DNA of 64,000 nt. It comes from Staphylococcus pragensis. GTDB taxonomy: Bacteria; Bacillota; Bacilli; Staphylococcales; Staphylococcaceae. Below are positions 20,793-29,713 of this stretch, one piece after another. The first letter of the stretch is position 1; each line of letters starts with the position of its first letter. The stretch is from assembly GCF_004785665.1 (NCBI RefSeq), contig NZ_SRPJ01000003.1, forward strand, positions 62,001 to 126,000, in the 5' to 3' direction. A program made the position numbers and the translations under genes. The notes below the pieces were generated by a model. The model was not told where the DNA came from. It ran no database searches and saw nothing but the letters and a program-made list of their open reading frames with translations.

Positions 20793-21032
20793 ATGAGGTT
20801 AAACAGTATTAATTTAGTTTCTAGTATTTTATGTATTTTATCATTTTTATTAGCTGTTTCAATTATGTTTACAAGTATGTTTTGGTATTTACCAGGCTTT
20901 TTTGTAATTCTGTTATCTGTAATCTCTAGTATCGTAGGTATGATGAGTGGCAATAGACTATTAAATGGTGCAACTTTGATTTTAACAATTGTTTTCTTTG
21001 TTATTTTTTCAAGCCCATTACTTTTAGCATAG
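20793..21032 (+). CDS. Small hydrophobic membrane protein
   Basis: A 79-aa protein, almost wholly hydrophobic, with two or three helices. ATG 20793 has AGAAAGGAAAAG upstream. A strong terminator (21055-21091) follows, which supports a real transcription unit. Function is unknown. Confidence 0.65.
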   Translation: MRLNSINLVSSILCILSFLLAVSIMFTSMFWYLPGFFVILLSVISSIVGMMSGNRLLNGATLILTIVFFVIFSSPLLLA

Positions 21033-21054
21033 AACAATAACATATATTTTTATG

Positions 21055-21091
21055 AAGTGGCTTACACCCTTAAAGGTGTGAGCCACTTTTA
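21055..21091 (+). terminator. Terminator after small membrane gene
   Basis: The AAGTGGCTTACACC/GGTGTGAGCCACTT stem has a short loop and TT tail. Confidence 0.8.
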
Positions 21092-21144
21092 AATTGGGAT
21101 GGAATGGGTAAATGTAAGTATTAAAATTTAAGGGGGATTACAGT

Positions 21145-21654
21145 ATGGATGTTAGATTTCCAATTGGTCAATTTGAAGCGCCTAAGGATCCAACTTTAGT
21201 AGATGTAAAACAATGGATGAGTGAAATTGAGGTTTATATCGATCATTTAAAAGAAACAGTCGATCATTTAAGTGATGAACAATTAAAGAAACAATATCGT
21301 GAAGGGAGTTGGACGGTAAGACAACTCGTTCATCATATTGCAGATTCACAAATTAATTTATACGAACGTTTGAAAATGGCTTTAACTGAACAAGGTGTGA
21401 CAGCATTTATGTTCAATCAAAATAAATGGGTAGAGTTGCCTGATTCATTTTTACCAATTGATATCTCTCTTCATATTTTAGAAGGTTTAAATCAACGTAT
21501 TGTAGAGATGGGTAATCATGTTACGGAAGAAGATTTATCACGCAATATTACATTATCTGATGGTAGTGATGTGTCAGTGGCTGAGTTATTGGCGAAGTTG
21601 TCTTGGCATGAAAGACATCATTTAGAACATATTAAAATTGCTTTGGAGAATTAA
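21145..21654 (+). CDS. DinB-superfamily protein, BstA/YfiT-like (putative bacillithiol transferase)
   Basis: A 169-aa four-helix metal enzyme. The three metal histidines fit RQLVHHIADSQ (residue ~63) and the C-terminal WHERHHLEHIK. B. subtilis YfiT (BstA) is the closest recognised family member, a bacillithiol S-transferase used in detoxification; staphylococci make bacillithiol, so this role is plausible. The ATG follows AAGGGGGATTACAGT. Confidence 0.82.
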   Translation: MDVRFPIGQFEAPKDPTLVDVKQWMSEIEVYIDHLKETVDHLSDEQLKKQYREGSWTVRQLVHHIADSQINLYERLKMALTEQGVTAFMFNQNKWVELPDSFLPIDISLHILEGLNQRIVEMGNHVTEEDLSRNITLSDGSDVSVAELLAKLSWHERHHLEHIKIALEN

Positions 21655-21662
21655 GAGGGTAA

Positions 21663-21830
21663 GACGTCTTATATAGAGAAGTGCAGGAAGGTAAATTGTT
21701 ACTTGAAATGAATAGAAATGTGAGTAATCAACAAGTGCGTGAAGTGTTAGGCTTGAATCCGATGTATACGAAAGAGGAAGCGATCCTAGCTTCAATTGAT
21801 AGTATGAAAAAATATGGTATTTTAAAATAA
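21663..21830 (+). pseudogene. Remnant: C-terminal end of an NAD-dependent epimerase/dehydratase-like gene
   Basis: An open stretch of ~55 codons (DVLYREVQEGKLLLEMN ... VREVLGLNPMYTKEEA ... SMKKYGILK) ends at TAA 21828-21830 before a terminator. It has no credible start or ribosome site. The pattern LNPMYTKEEAILASIDS resembles the last helices of extended SDR (dihydroflavonol-reductase-like) proteins. The body of the gene is gone, consistent with a deletion joining it to the BstA-like gene. Confidence 0.5.
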
Positions 21831-21849
21831 TACTTATAGAGTGAAAATC

Positions 21850-21897
21850 AACACCTTTATTTTATAGATGTAAATCTAGAATAAAGGTGTTTTTTTA
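21850..21897 (+). terminator. Terminator after the gene remnant
   Basis: AACACCTTTATT pairs with ATAAAGGTGTT, followed by TTTTTT. Confidence 0.8.
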
Positions 21898-21967
21898 CTT
21901 TAAAAAGTTGTGAGTATTGTAAAATTTACCTTGTTTCATGAAATTTTCATATGCTAGGATTAATTTA

Positions 21968-21981
21968 TGATAACGTTTTCA
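21968..21981 (+). promoter_or_regulatory. Candidate CcpA cre site before the polyol cassette
   Basis: TGATAACGTTTTCA matches the catabolite-responsive consensus TGWAANCGNTNWCA with one mismatch and lies 21 bp before the kinase start, as expected for repression by CcpA. Confidence 0.6.
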
Positions 21982-22002
21982 TAAAAAGATAAGCGAGATG
22001 AG

Positions 22003-23610
22003 ATGATGAATTCTACAGAAGTTAAGCAATATATTGAAGATGGAAAATTAACCGTAGGCATCGAATTTGGCTCAACAAGAATTAAAGCCATAGCTATTGA
22101 TGACCAATGCCAAACGCTAGCGACTGGTTCTTTTGAATGGGAGAACAGCTATCGCGATGGCTATTGGACGTATTCAGTGAATGATGCTTGGGTTGGCATT
22201 CAAAAAAGTTATGCCGCAATGACACAAGAATTGAAAGATAAGTACAACGCTACTGTAACTAAACTCGCTTCACTAGGTATTAGTGGTATGATGCACGGTT
22301 ACTTACCTTTTGATGAGAAAGATGATTTACTCGTTCCATTCAGAACATGGCGTAATAACAATGCAAATAAAGCTGCAGAAATTTTACGTGAAGATTTCCA
22401 AGTGAATATTCCAGAACGTTGGAGTATTGCGCAACTTTATCAATCTGCTTTAGATCAAGAACCACATGTAGAGAATGTACGTTACATGACAACACTTGCG
22501 GGCTATATTCATTGGTATCTTACTGACGAGAAAGTGCTTGGTATTGGCGATGCTTCAGGTATGTTCCCAATTGACAGCGAAACACAAGATTATCGTCAAG
22601 ATATTCTAGATCGTTTTAATGCTTTGTTCTCTGAAAAGGGGTATACCCAAGATATTCGCGATATTCTGCCTAAAGTCGTCGTGGCAGGTGAGTGTGCGGG
22701 ACGTCTTACAGAAACAGGCGCTAAATTAATCGATCCAAATGGTGAATTACAAGCAGGGTGCCCTTTATGTGCCCCAGAAGCTGACGCGGCAACGGGGATG
22801 GTTGCGACGAATAGTGTAGCGCCAAGAACTGGTAACATCTCAGCAGGTACAAGTATTTTTTCAATGATTGTCTTAGAGAAACCAATTAAAGCTGTATATC
22901 CTGAAGTCGATATTGTCACTACACCAGATGGTTACGAAGTTGCGATGATTCACGCGAATAATTGTACTTCTGATATTAACGCTTGGGCGGATTTATTTGG
23001 TGAAGTGTTAGATACCATGGGCGTGAAATATGATAAAGGAGAACTTTTTACAAAGTTATTTGAAAGCGCTTTAAAAGGTGATCAAGATTTAGGTAAATTA
23101 TTATCTTTTGGCTATATATCAGGTGAATTTATTACAGATGTACAACATGGTTATCCAATGCTCGTACGTTCTGTTGATAGTAAATTTAATCTTGCTAACT
23201 TGATGAAGACACATATTTACAGTGCCTTCAGTACATTAAAAATCGGTATTGATTTATTAAAAGATAAAGAAAATATTCAAATTGATTCAATGTACGGTCA
23301 TGGCGGCATTTTCAAAACGGAAAAAGTCGCACAAACATTCTTAGCGGCTGCGCTTCAAAGTCCAGTGCTAGTGATGCAAACGGCGAGTGAAGGTGGCGCA
23401 TGGGGTATCGCGGTGTTAGCAAGATACATGATTGAAGAAGAAACAACGAATTTAGCAACATATCTTAATGATTTTGCATTTAAAGGTACTGAATCTCTAA
23501 CGATTGAACCTACTAAAGAAGAAATCGACAGTTTCAGTGCTTACACAGAACGCTTCAAACAAGGCATTCCGCTTGAACGTCTTGCACATGAACAATTTAG
23601 TACAAAATAA
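22003..23610 (+). CDS. FGGY-family carbohydrate kinase (ribulokinase-like)
   Basis: A 535-aa sugar kinase of the AraB/ribulokinase branch (COG1069 type). It has the phosphate-1 motif VGIEFGSTRIKAIAID near residue 18, GISGMMHGYLPFD, an ATP-site GNISAGTSIFSM and the C-terminal GGIFKTEKVAQTFLAAAL. It would phosphorylate a ketopentose or related ketose. It is the first gene of a three-gene cassette with an MFS permease and an SDR, the classic polyol route (uptake, oxidation to ketose, phosphorylation). The exact sugar (ribitol, arabitol, xylitol, erythritol) cannot be read. Confidence 0.82.
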   Translation: MMNSTEVKQYIEDGKLTVGIEFGSTRIKAIAIDDQCQTLATGSFEWENSYRDGYWTYSVNDAWVGIQKSYAAMTQELKDKYNATVTKLASLGISGMMHGYLPFDEKDDLLVPFRTWRNNNANKAAEILREDFQVNIPERWSIAQLYQSALDQEPHVENVRYMTTLAGYIHWYLTDEKVLGIGDASGMFPIDSETQDYRQDILDRFNALFSEKGYTQDIRDILPKVVVAGECAGRLTETGAKLIDPNGELQAGCPLCAPEADAATGMVATNSVAPRTGNISAGTSIFSMIVLEKPIKAVYPEVDIVTTPDGYEVAMIHANNCTSDINAWADLFGEVLDTMGVKYDKGELFTKLFESALKGDQDLGKLLSFGYISGEFITDVQHGYPMLVRSVDSKFNLANLMKTHIYSAFSTLKIGIDLLKDKENIQIDSMYGHGGIFKTEKVAQTFLAAALQSPVLVMQTASEGGAWGIAVLARYMIEEETTNLATYLNDFAFKGTESLTIEPTKEEIDSFSAYTERFKQGIPLERLAHEQFSTK

Positions 23611-23650
23611 TCAAATAAACAATTAAACAAAGGTAGAAAGTGGGATTAAG

Positions 23651-24955
23651 GTGGTTAATGATTTACAAAAACAGGAACGCCAGTTTTTAGGTTTACCTAT
23701 GGTTTTAATTTGGGGGTATATCGCCGTAGCAATCTTTATGACTGGTGATGGGGTAGAACAAGCATTTTTATCTAAATATATTATGAGTCTTGGCTACAGT
23801 AATGCGGAAGCCGGGAATGTATTAACAGTTTACGGCTTAATCGTAGCCGTAGCCTCATGGATGTCAGGTGTGATGGCTGAAATCTTCAGTCCGAAACGTA
23901 TCATGACAATCGCATTTATTATTTGGATTGTCTTCCATGTTGGATTCTTAACGTTAGGTTTAGCTCAAGATAACTACGCGATGATGATGATTATGTATGG
24001 TATTCGTGGATTTGCGTATCCAATGTTTATTTATAGCTTTGTAGTTTGGATTACATATTCTTCACCTAGTCATAAACTTGCGTCAGCAATGGGTTGGTTC
24101 TGGGCAATGTATTCTATCGGTATTGGTGTATTAGGTTCATACTTACCAAGCTTCACAATTCCATTTATTGGTGAAGAAGGTACGTTATGGTCATCAATTA
24201 TCTTTATCGCAATTGGCGGTCTTATTGCCATGTTCTTTGTTAAAGATAATAAAGGTGCAGATGTTGAAGCTAAACGCATGACTAAAGGGGAAATTTTAAA
24301 AGAATTTGGTCGCGGTATTACGATTTTAGGTAAGAAAGACGTAGCTGTTGCTTTTGTGGTACGTATTATCAACCAATTGTCTTTATTTGGTTTAGTTGTA
24401 TTCTTACCACACGTTTATACATCTGATTTTGGTTTCACTACATCACAATGGTTACGTGTATGGGGCTTGATGTACTTTGTCACAATCTTTACTAACTTAT
24501 TCTGGGGTGTCGTTGGTGACAAGATTGGCTGGGTACGTCAAGTACGTTGGTTCGGTTGTATTGGTATGGCGATATCAACGTTGGCATTCTATTACTTGCC
24601 ATCATGGAGTGGTCCAAATGTCTTCATCACGACATTAATAGCGTTAATGTTAGGTTTTGCAGTTGCAGCGTATGTGCCGATGTCAGCTATCTTCCCAACA
24701 TTAGTGCCTGATCATAAAGGTGCTGCAGTTTCTGTACATAACTTAGCAGCTGGATTAAGTAATTTTATTGGTTACGGTCTTGCCAGTGTCGCACTATCGT
24801 TTACAACAGCAGAAGTAACTATTTGGATTTATGCAATTCTTTACGTTGTTGGCTTTATTTTGACGTTCTTTATGAAAGTGCAACAACCGAGTAAACAAGT
24901 AAATACTACAGTTAACACACAATCAAATACAGCAGTTAATGCGCAAACAAATTAG
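23651..24955 (+). CDS. MFS polyol permease (RbtT/DalT-like)
   Basis: A 434-aa, 12-helix transporter of the polyol permease branch. The N-terminal pattern IWGYIAVAIFMTGDGVEQAFLS and MAEIFSPKRIM are typical of ribitol/arabitol permeases. The start is GTG, with GTGGGATTAAG just before. It lies 40 bp after the kinase and 15 bp before the SDR, so is co-transcribed. The last ~25 residues (Asn/Thr/Gln repeats, NTTVNTQSNTAVNAQTN) are a low-complexity tail. Confidence 0.82.
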   Translation: MVNDLQKQERQFLGLPMVLIWGYIAVAIFMTGDGVEQAFLSKYIMSLGYSNAEAGNVLTVYGLIVAVASWMSGVMAEIFSPKRIMTIAFIIWIVFHVGFLTLGLAQDNYAMMMIMYGIRGFAYPMFIYSFVVWITYSSPSHKLASAMGWFWAMYSIGIGVLGSYLPSFTIPFIGEEGTLWSSIIFIAIGGLIAMFFVKDNKGADVEAKRMTKGEILKEFGRGITILGKKDVAVAFVVRIINQLSLFGLVVFLPHVYTSDFGFTTSQWLRVWGLMYFVTIFTNLFWGVVGDKIGWVRQVRWFGCIGMAISTLAFYYLPSWSGPNVFITTLIALMLGFAVAAYVPMSAIFPTLVPDHKGAAVSVHNLAAGLSNFIGYGLASVALSFTTAEVTIWIYAILYVVGFILTFFMKVQQPSKQVNTTVNTQSNTAVNAQTN

Positions 24956-24970
24956 AAGGGTGAGAGAAAC

Positions 24971-25753
24971 ATGACAAACATTATTGATCAATTTAAAATT
25001 AATGGGAAAGTTGCAATTGTAACAGGAGGCGCAATGGGGCTAGGTAAAGCCATGGCTGAAGCCTTAGCACAAGCGGGCGCAGACATTGTTATCGCCGATA
25101 TTAAATTAGACTTAGCTCAAGAAACTGCTACTGCTATCGCTGAAAAAGAAGGCGTTAAAACGACAGCATTAAAAGTAGACGTTACAAATCCTGAAGACGT
25201 TAACAAAATGGTTGAAGACGTTGTTAAAGAATATGGAAAAATTGACGTATTAGTAAACAATGCGGGTATGACAATCAATGAAAAAGCAGAAGATGTGTCA
25301 TACGAAAACTGGTTAAAAGTTATTAACTTAAACTTAAACGGCGTATTCTTAGTAGCACAAGCGGTAGGCCGTCAAATGATTAAACAAGGTAATGGTTCAA
25401 TCATCAATACATCTTCTATGTCAGGTTTAATCGCCAACAAACCACAAGAACAAGCATCTTACAACGCTTCTAAAGCAGGCGTTATCATGTTAACGAAAAG
25501 CTTAGCGATGGAATGGTCTAAATATGGTATTAAAGTGAACACAATTGCGCCAGGATACATGAAAACAGCGTTAACGGAACCAATGTTCAATACTGGTGGA
25601 GAAATGATTGATTACTGGATGGGCGCTACACCTATGGGACGTCCAGGTGAACCAGAAGAATTAGGCGGTATCGTCGTATACCTTGCTTCTGATGCGTCAT
25701 CATTCGCACAAGGTAGTGTCTTCACTATTGATGGTGGTTACACTGCATTATAG
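24971..25753 (+). CDS. Short-chain dehydrogenase, probable polyol/ketose oxidoreductase
   Basis: A 260-aa classical SDR: cofactor motif TGGAMGLGKAMAE (residues ~19-31), NNAG near 93, catalytic Ser in NTSSMSG and YNASK. It resembles sugar-alcohol dehydrogenases such as gluconate-5-, arabitol- or xylulose-type enzymes. As third gene of the cassette it should interconvert the imported polyol and the ketose used by the kinase. AAGGGTGAGAG precedes the ATG. Confidence 0.82.
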   Translation: MTNIIDQFKINGKVAIVTGGAMGLGKAMAEALAQAGADIVIADIKLDLAQETATAIAEKEGVKTTALKVDVTNPEDVNKMVEDVVKEYGKIDVLVNNAGMTINEKAEDVSYENWLKVINLNLNGVFLVAQAVGRQMIKQGNGSIINTSSMSGLIANKPQEQASYNASKAGVIMLTKSLAMEWSKYGIKVNTIAPGYMKTALTEPMFNTGGEMIDYWMGATPMGRPGEPEELGGIVVYLASDASSFAQGSVFTIDGGYTAL

Positions 25754-25783
25754 TTTCTCTTTGAACGTACGAGAAAGGAAAAT

Positions 25784-25812
25784 TTGCACTTTTTTGGCAC
25801 TAGTGCTATTAT
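25784..25812 (+). promoter_or_regulatory. Sigma-A-type promoter with palindrome in the spacer
   Basis: TTGCAC (25784-25789) lies 17 bp before TATTAT (25807-25812). The 10-bp palindrome GCACTAGTGC occupies 25797-25806 in the spacer and recurs at 25826-25835, just inside the transcript. A repressor bound there would block initiation. Confidence 0.6.
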
Positions 25813-25818
25813 AAAAAT

Positions 25819-25940
25819 GAAAAGAGCACTAGTGCGCTAACACTACTGCTCTAGCAAACCCGTTAAAAAGACGGTGGCTTTTAGTTAGGGATAAAAAATA
25901 ACCATCTAACTCGCCAAAGTTAGGGATGGTTATTTTTTAT
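25819..25940 (+). ncRNA. Unrecognised structured leader or small RNA ending in a terminator
   Basis: The ~120-nt RNA predicted from the upstream promoter forms a 5' stem (AGAGCA.TAGTG with CACTA.TGCTCT), a second weaker hairpin (CCGT/ACGG) and a terminator (AATAACCATC.../...GATGGTTATT with T6). The 10-mer AGTTAGGGAT occurs twice (25883-25892, 25918-25927). CTAACT (25906-25911) can pair with either copy, giving mutually exclusive antiterminator and terminator forms. It resembles an attenuator or riboswitch for the ATPase gene downstream; it fits no family I know. Confidence 0.55.
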
Positions 25941-26031
25941 GCCTAAAATTAAGAATTTCTAGAATAAAGTTATGGCGGCCGGGGAGGTTGGGTAAATAAT
26001 TTATATACACTAACTGAACGGAGGAATAACT

Positions 26032-27735
26032 ATGAAACGCTCGACAGAACTTGAAAAGACATTGAAGTCTCTAGATGGCCAAAAATATGGAGCGTATAAA
26101 CGAACAAAAGGCACATATGCTTTCGATCAATTTCGATTAGCCATAGATCATGTGCAAGTAGATCCTTTCGCACCACCTTCAAAAATGCGTTTGATTATTG
26201 ATCGTAATAGCGCTCAAATACCAGACAATTTACTGGATACGAAGGATAAACGCATCGCAGTGGCTGACTTTCTAACAAGAACGTTTGCTAAGCAAGCTGC
26301 GAAATTTAATCATACGGTTAAAGGCGCCGGTAAAAACGGTAAAATCTTTATCGACCATTGTGGGCAAGAAATTCTGGAGCGTACTGCAGTTGTTATCAAC
26401 GATAAAGATATCGAAGTACGCATTGAAGTAGGTATGCCAGCTGCAGGGCGTAAGATTCTTGGAAAAGCAGCCGCGCATACTTTAATTCAAGGACTTCCAT
26501 CGATTGTCGACCAATCACTCATTTTCAAAAATATTAATCAACAAGCGCTTCAGAATCAAGTGACATTAAAACTGGATCAAACGTATATTAGAGAACAACT
26601 TGAACAACAAAACTTAGTTGCTTTCGTCGCTAACGATTCTATCTTACCTAGGAAAAGTGGTGTATCTGATGCGCCTATGAAAGATGCCATTAAATTTAGA
26701 AGTCCTGAACCAGTGGAAACGACGTTTAACTTACCTAGTGGTCGGGCAGTCACAGGGATGTCTATTCCAGAAGGCATCACGCTCATTGTCGGTGGCGGAT
26801 ACCACGGTAAATCAACACTACTTGAAGCGCTTGAACGTGGCGTTTACAACCACATTCCTAATGATGGGCGAGAGTTTGTCCTTACGCGTCATGATGCCAT
26901 GAAGATTCGCGCTGAAGATGGCCGTAGTATCCAAAATGTAAACATCAGTCCATTTATCGACAACTTGCCAGGCAAGAAAGATACGACTCACTTTTCAACA
27001 GAGAATGCGAGTGGCAGTACATCTCAAGCGACGAACGTGATGGAAGCGTTAGAAGCGCAAACATCTACATTATTAATTGATGAAGACACGTCTGCTACGA
27101 ACTTTATGATTCGTGATGGTCGCATGCAGAAGTTAATTGCGCCTGACAAAGAGCCGATTACGCCATTTTCAAGTAAAGTTAAACCGCTGTATGACGATTA
27201 TAATGTTTCTACCATTCTCATTGTTGGTGGTTCTGGCGATTACTTTGATGTAGCAGATCATGTCTTGATGATGGATGAATATCACTTGAAAGATGTGACG
27301 TCCGAGGCTAAAGCAATTGCTGATGAAGATGGATATCAGCGTGATGCTGAGTCAAATGCGCAATTTGGTGATATTCCAGCTCGTGTGCCTTTAGGGGCTT
27401 CATTTTCTAAAAAATGGAAAGATGATCGTTTGAAAGCGAAAGGTTTGCATACCATTATGTATGGTAAAGAGGCTATTAATATTTCTGGTTTAGAGCAATT
27501 GATTGATGATAGTCAGACGAATGCGCTTACGGTAATGATTGATTACTTTAGACGTCATCTGATAGATGAACATACTAACCTTATTGACGCTACCAATCGT
27601 ATGTACGCGTTGATTGAAAAGGAAGGCCTTGAAGCGGTATCACACTTTGAAGGGCATCCAGGCAATTTAGCTTTACCACGCAAACAAGAATTCATTGGTA
27701 CGTTAAATCGTTATAGAGGATTAAAAATTAAATAA
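26032..27735 (+). CDS. ABC_ATPase-family protein (predicted ATPase of the ABC class)
   Basis: A 567-aa soluble protein of the ABC_ATPase (PF09818-type) family. Walker A is IVGGGYHGKSTLLEAL (residues ~262-277) and Walker B TLLIDEDTSATNFMIRD (residues ~345-360). There are no membrane segments. The family is widespread but has no settled role. AACGGAGGAATAACT gives a strong ribosome site. It is expressed behind a structured leader with terminator (25819-25940). Confidence 0.82.
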   Translation: MKRSTELEKTLKSLDGQKYGAYKRTKGTYAFDQFRLAIDHVQVDPFAPPSKMRLIIDRNSAQIPDNLLDTKDKRIAVADFLTRTFAKQAAKFNHTVKGAGKNGKIFIDHCGQEILERTAVVINDKDIEVRIEVGMPAAGRKILGKAAAHTLIQGLPSIVDQSLIFKNINQQALQNQVTLKLDQTYIREQLEQQNLVAFVANDSILPRKSGVSDAPMKDAIKFRSPEPVETTFNLPSGRAVTGMSIPEGITLIVGGGYHGKSTLLEALERGVYNHIPNDGREFVLTRHDAMKIRAEDGRSIQNVNISPFIDNLPGKKDTTHFSTENASGSTSQATNVMEALEAQTSTLLIDEDTSATNFMIRDGRMQKLIAPDKEPITPFSSKVKPLYDDYNVSTILIVGGSGDYFDVADHVLMMDEYHLKDVTSEAKAIADEDGYQRDAESNAQFGDIPARVPLGASFSKKWKDDRLKAKGLHTIMYGKEAINISGLEQLIDDSQTNALTVMIDYFRRHLIDEHTNLIDATNRMYALIEKEGLEAVSHFEGHPGNLALPRKQEFIGTLNRYRGLKIK

Positions 27736-27747
27736 TTGTGATAGAAG

Positions 27748-27796
27748 AAAAGCGTATTGTGAGTCATGAATAGACATGTCACAATACGCTTTCATA
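27748..27796 (+). terminator. Terminator after the ABC_ATPase gene
   Basis: AAAGCGTATTGTGA pairs perfectly with TCACAATACGCTTT (27779-27792). The T-tail is weak. Confidence 0.7.
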
Positions 27797-27873
27797 TTAC
27801 ACTAAAATGTATAAAGAATGATATTTTATGCAGAATAAAATTTGATAATTTATAGTGTGAATATTTATTAGTT

Positions 27874-29538
27874 TTAATGTATATGGTGATGGATGCCTTC
27901 AGTTGCACGGATACCACTAAAGATACAACCACCTAGGAACGTACCTTCAAGGGCACGATAACCATGAACGCCACCGCCACCGCCACCAAAGCCTGACGCT
28001 TCTCCAGCAGCATATAAACCTGTAATAGGTTGCATGTCATGATTAAGTGCTTGGCCATCAAGGTTTGTTTGAATACCGCCAAGGGTTTTACGGCTAATAA
28101 TATTTAATTTAACTGCGATTAACTTACCATTTTTGCCACTTAAAATTTTATGAGGTTTTGCAGTACGTACTAATTTATCTCCTAAGAATTGGCGGGCATT
28201 ATGAATAAATGAAATTTGAGGATCTTTGCTAAATTTATTATCAATTTGCAAGTCTCTGGCTTTAATTTTGTGTTTAATGGCTTCGTAATCTAATAAATCG
28301 TCACCTGTAAGGTCATTCATTTTTCGAACAAGCGTGCCTAAATCATCAGCCATTACGAAATCTGGCCCTTTATTCATAAATGCTTCTACAGGAGAAGTTG
28401 CCTTACTGCCCAAACGTTCTTGAATTAACAACTTAATATCTTTATCCGTCAAATCCGGATTCTGTTCAGAGCCTGATAACACAAATTCTTTCTTAATGAT
28501 GTCTTCCGTTAAGATAAACCACGAATAATCATAGCCTGTTTTCATGATGGTTTCTAATGTATGCAACGTATCGAAACCTGGATAATCAGGTGCGTCCATA
28601 CGACGACCTGTTGCATCGAACCACATAGATGACGGACCAGGAATGATACGAATACCATGATTCGACCAAATTGGACTGTGGTTCTGAATGCCTTCCGTGT
28701 AGTGCCACATACGGTCTTTATTAACGACATTTGCCCCAGCGTCTTCTGTAATCTGAATGAGACGACCATCTGTAGAATCTGGCACACCTTGAATCATTGT
28801 TTGAGGCGGATTACCTAAACGTTTAGGCCAATATTTACGAATTAACGGCATATTTGCGCCAATACCGCCAGAAGTGATTAACAACTCATCTACGGGATAA
28901 TGGAAGGTATCAATGATAGTACGAGAAGATTTCTCGCCACGTTCAACGTCACTTGGTTCTAAGATATTTCCAGCCACATGCGTCACTTGATTATTCTCAA
29001 TACCGACTTCTGTTACTTGATGGCGCGGTAGAAATTGAAACTTGCCTTCTTGCTCTTTTTGGAAAATGTATTGTACAAACGGTTCCACAAGTCCTGGACC
29101 TGTACCCCACGTAATGTGGAAACGTGGCACAGAATTGCCATGCCCAGAAGCCGACGCACCACCGCGTTCAGCCCAACCTAAAATAGGTGTTAAGCGCACG
29201 CCCATCTCTTTTAAATATTGTTCCTTTTCAAATGTCGCAAATCTAACATACGCTTCAGCCCATTGTCTCGCCCAATAGTCTTCATCATCGGGACGGTCAA
29301 ACTGTGCTGAACCTAGCCAGTCGTTTAACGCCAATTCATAAGAATCTTTTACTCCTAAACGTTGTTGGATTTTAGAATTCACTAGGAACAATCCACCGAA
29401 TGACCAATACGCTTGTCCACCAATCGCTTGGCGTGGCTCTTGGTCTAACATTGTAACGTGATAACCTTTTTTCAGTAATTCTGTCGCAGCAACAAGACCA
29501 CTTAGCCCAGCACCGATTACAACAATCTTTTTATCCAT
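27874..29538 (-). CDS. FAD-binding dehydrogenase (COG3573 / KsdD-fumarate-reductase-like)
   Basis: A 554-aa flavoprotein: dinucleotide motif VVIGAGLSGLVAATELLKKG at the N-terminus, and the family end motif GLYAAGEASGFGGGGGGVHG near residue 515. Resembles the fumarate-reductase/3-ketosteroid-dehydrogenase superfamily; the substrate is unknown. I chose ATG 29538 because AAGGAGTTTGTT lies before it; the longer frame to 29580 has no site. It is divergent from the gabD-like gene. Confidence 0.85.
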   Translation of the reverse strand: MDKKIVVIGAGLSGLVAATELLKKGYHVTMLDQEPRQAIGGQAYWSFGGLFLVNSKIQQRLGVKDSYELALNDWLGSAQFDRPDDEDYWARQWAEAYVRFATFEKEQYLKEMGVRLTPILGWAERGGASASGHGNSVPRFHITWGTGPGLVEPFVQYIFQKEQEGKFQFLPRHQVTEVGIENNQVTHVAGNILEPSDVERGEKSSRTIIDTFHYPVDELLITSGGIGANMPLIRKYWPKRLGNPPQTMIQGVPDSTDGRLIQITEDAGANVVNKDRMWHYTEGIQNHSPIWSNHGIRIIPGPSSMWFDATGRRMDAPDYPGFDTLHTLETIMKTGYDYSWFILTEDIIKKEFVLSGSEQNPDLTDKDIKLLIQERLGSKATSPVEAFMNKGPDFVMADDLGTLVRKMNDLTGDDLLDYEAIKHKIKARDLQIDNKFSKDPQISFIHNARQFLGDKLVRTAKPHKILSGKNGKLIAVKLNIISRKTLGGIQTNLDGQALNHDMQPITGLYAAGEASGFGGGGGGVHGYRALEGTFLGGCIFSGIRATEGIHHHIH

Positions 29539-29630
29539 AACAAACTCCTTAAAAACTCGTAATTTAAATGCATTTATCATATTTTATCAAGGATTACAGA
29601 GCATAGGAAGTAGAGCGATGTTCTGATATA

Positions 29631-29644
29631 TGTAAACGGTTTGA
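29631..29644 (+). promoter_or_regulatory. cre-like site before gabD-like gene
   Basis: TGTAAACGGTTTGA fits the CcpA consensus TGWAANCGNTNWCA except at position 13. It lies 70 bp before the start codon and between divergent genes. Confidence 0.4.
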
Positions 29645-29713
29645 TAGATTATCTATTTGTACGGGTATATACTTGTATCAATAACTCTCAAACTTTAAAA
29701 GGGGTGGATCATA

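Noticed and set aside
25819-25940. c-di-GMP, purine, SAM or T-box identity for the ABC_ATPase leader
   Set aside because: A short GCAAACC-like string recalls the c-di-GMP-I aptamer, but the other conserved parts are missing; no T-box or other core is present.
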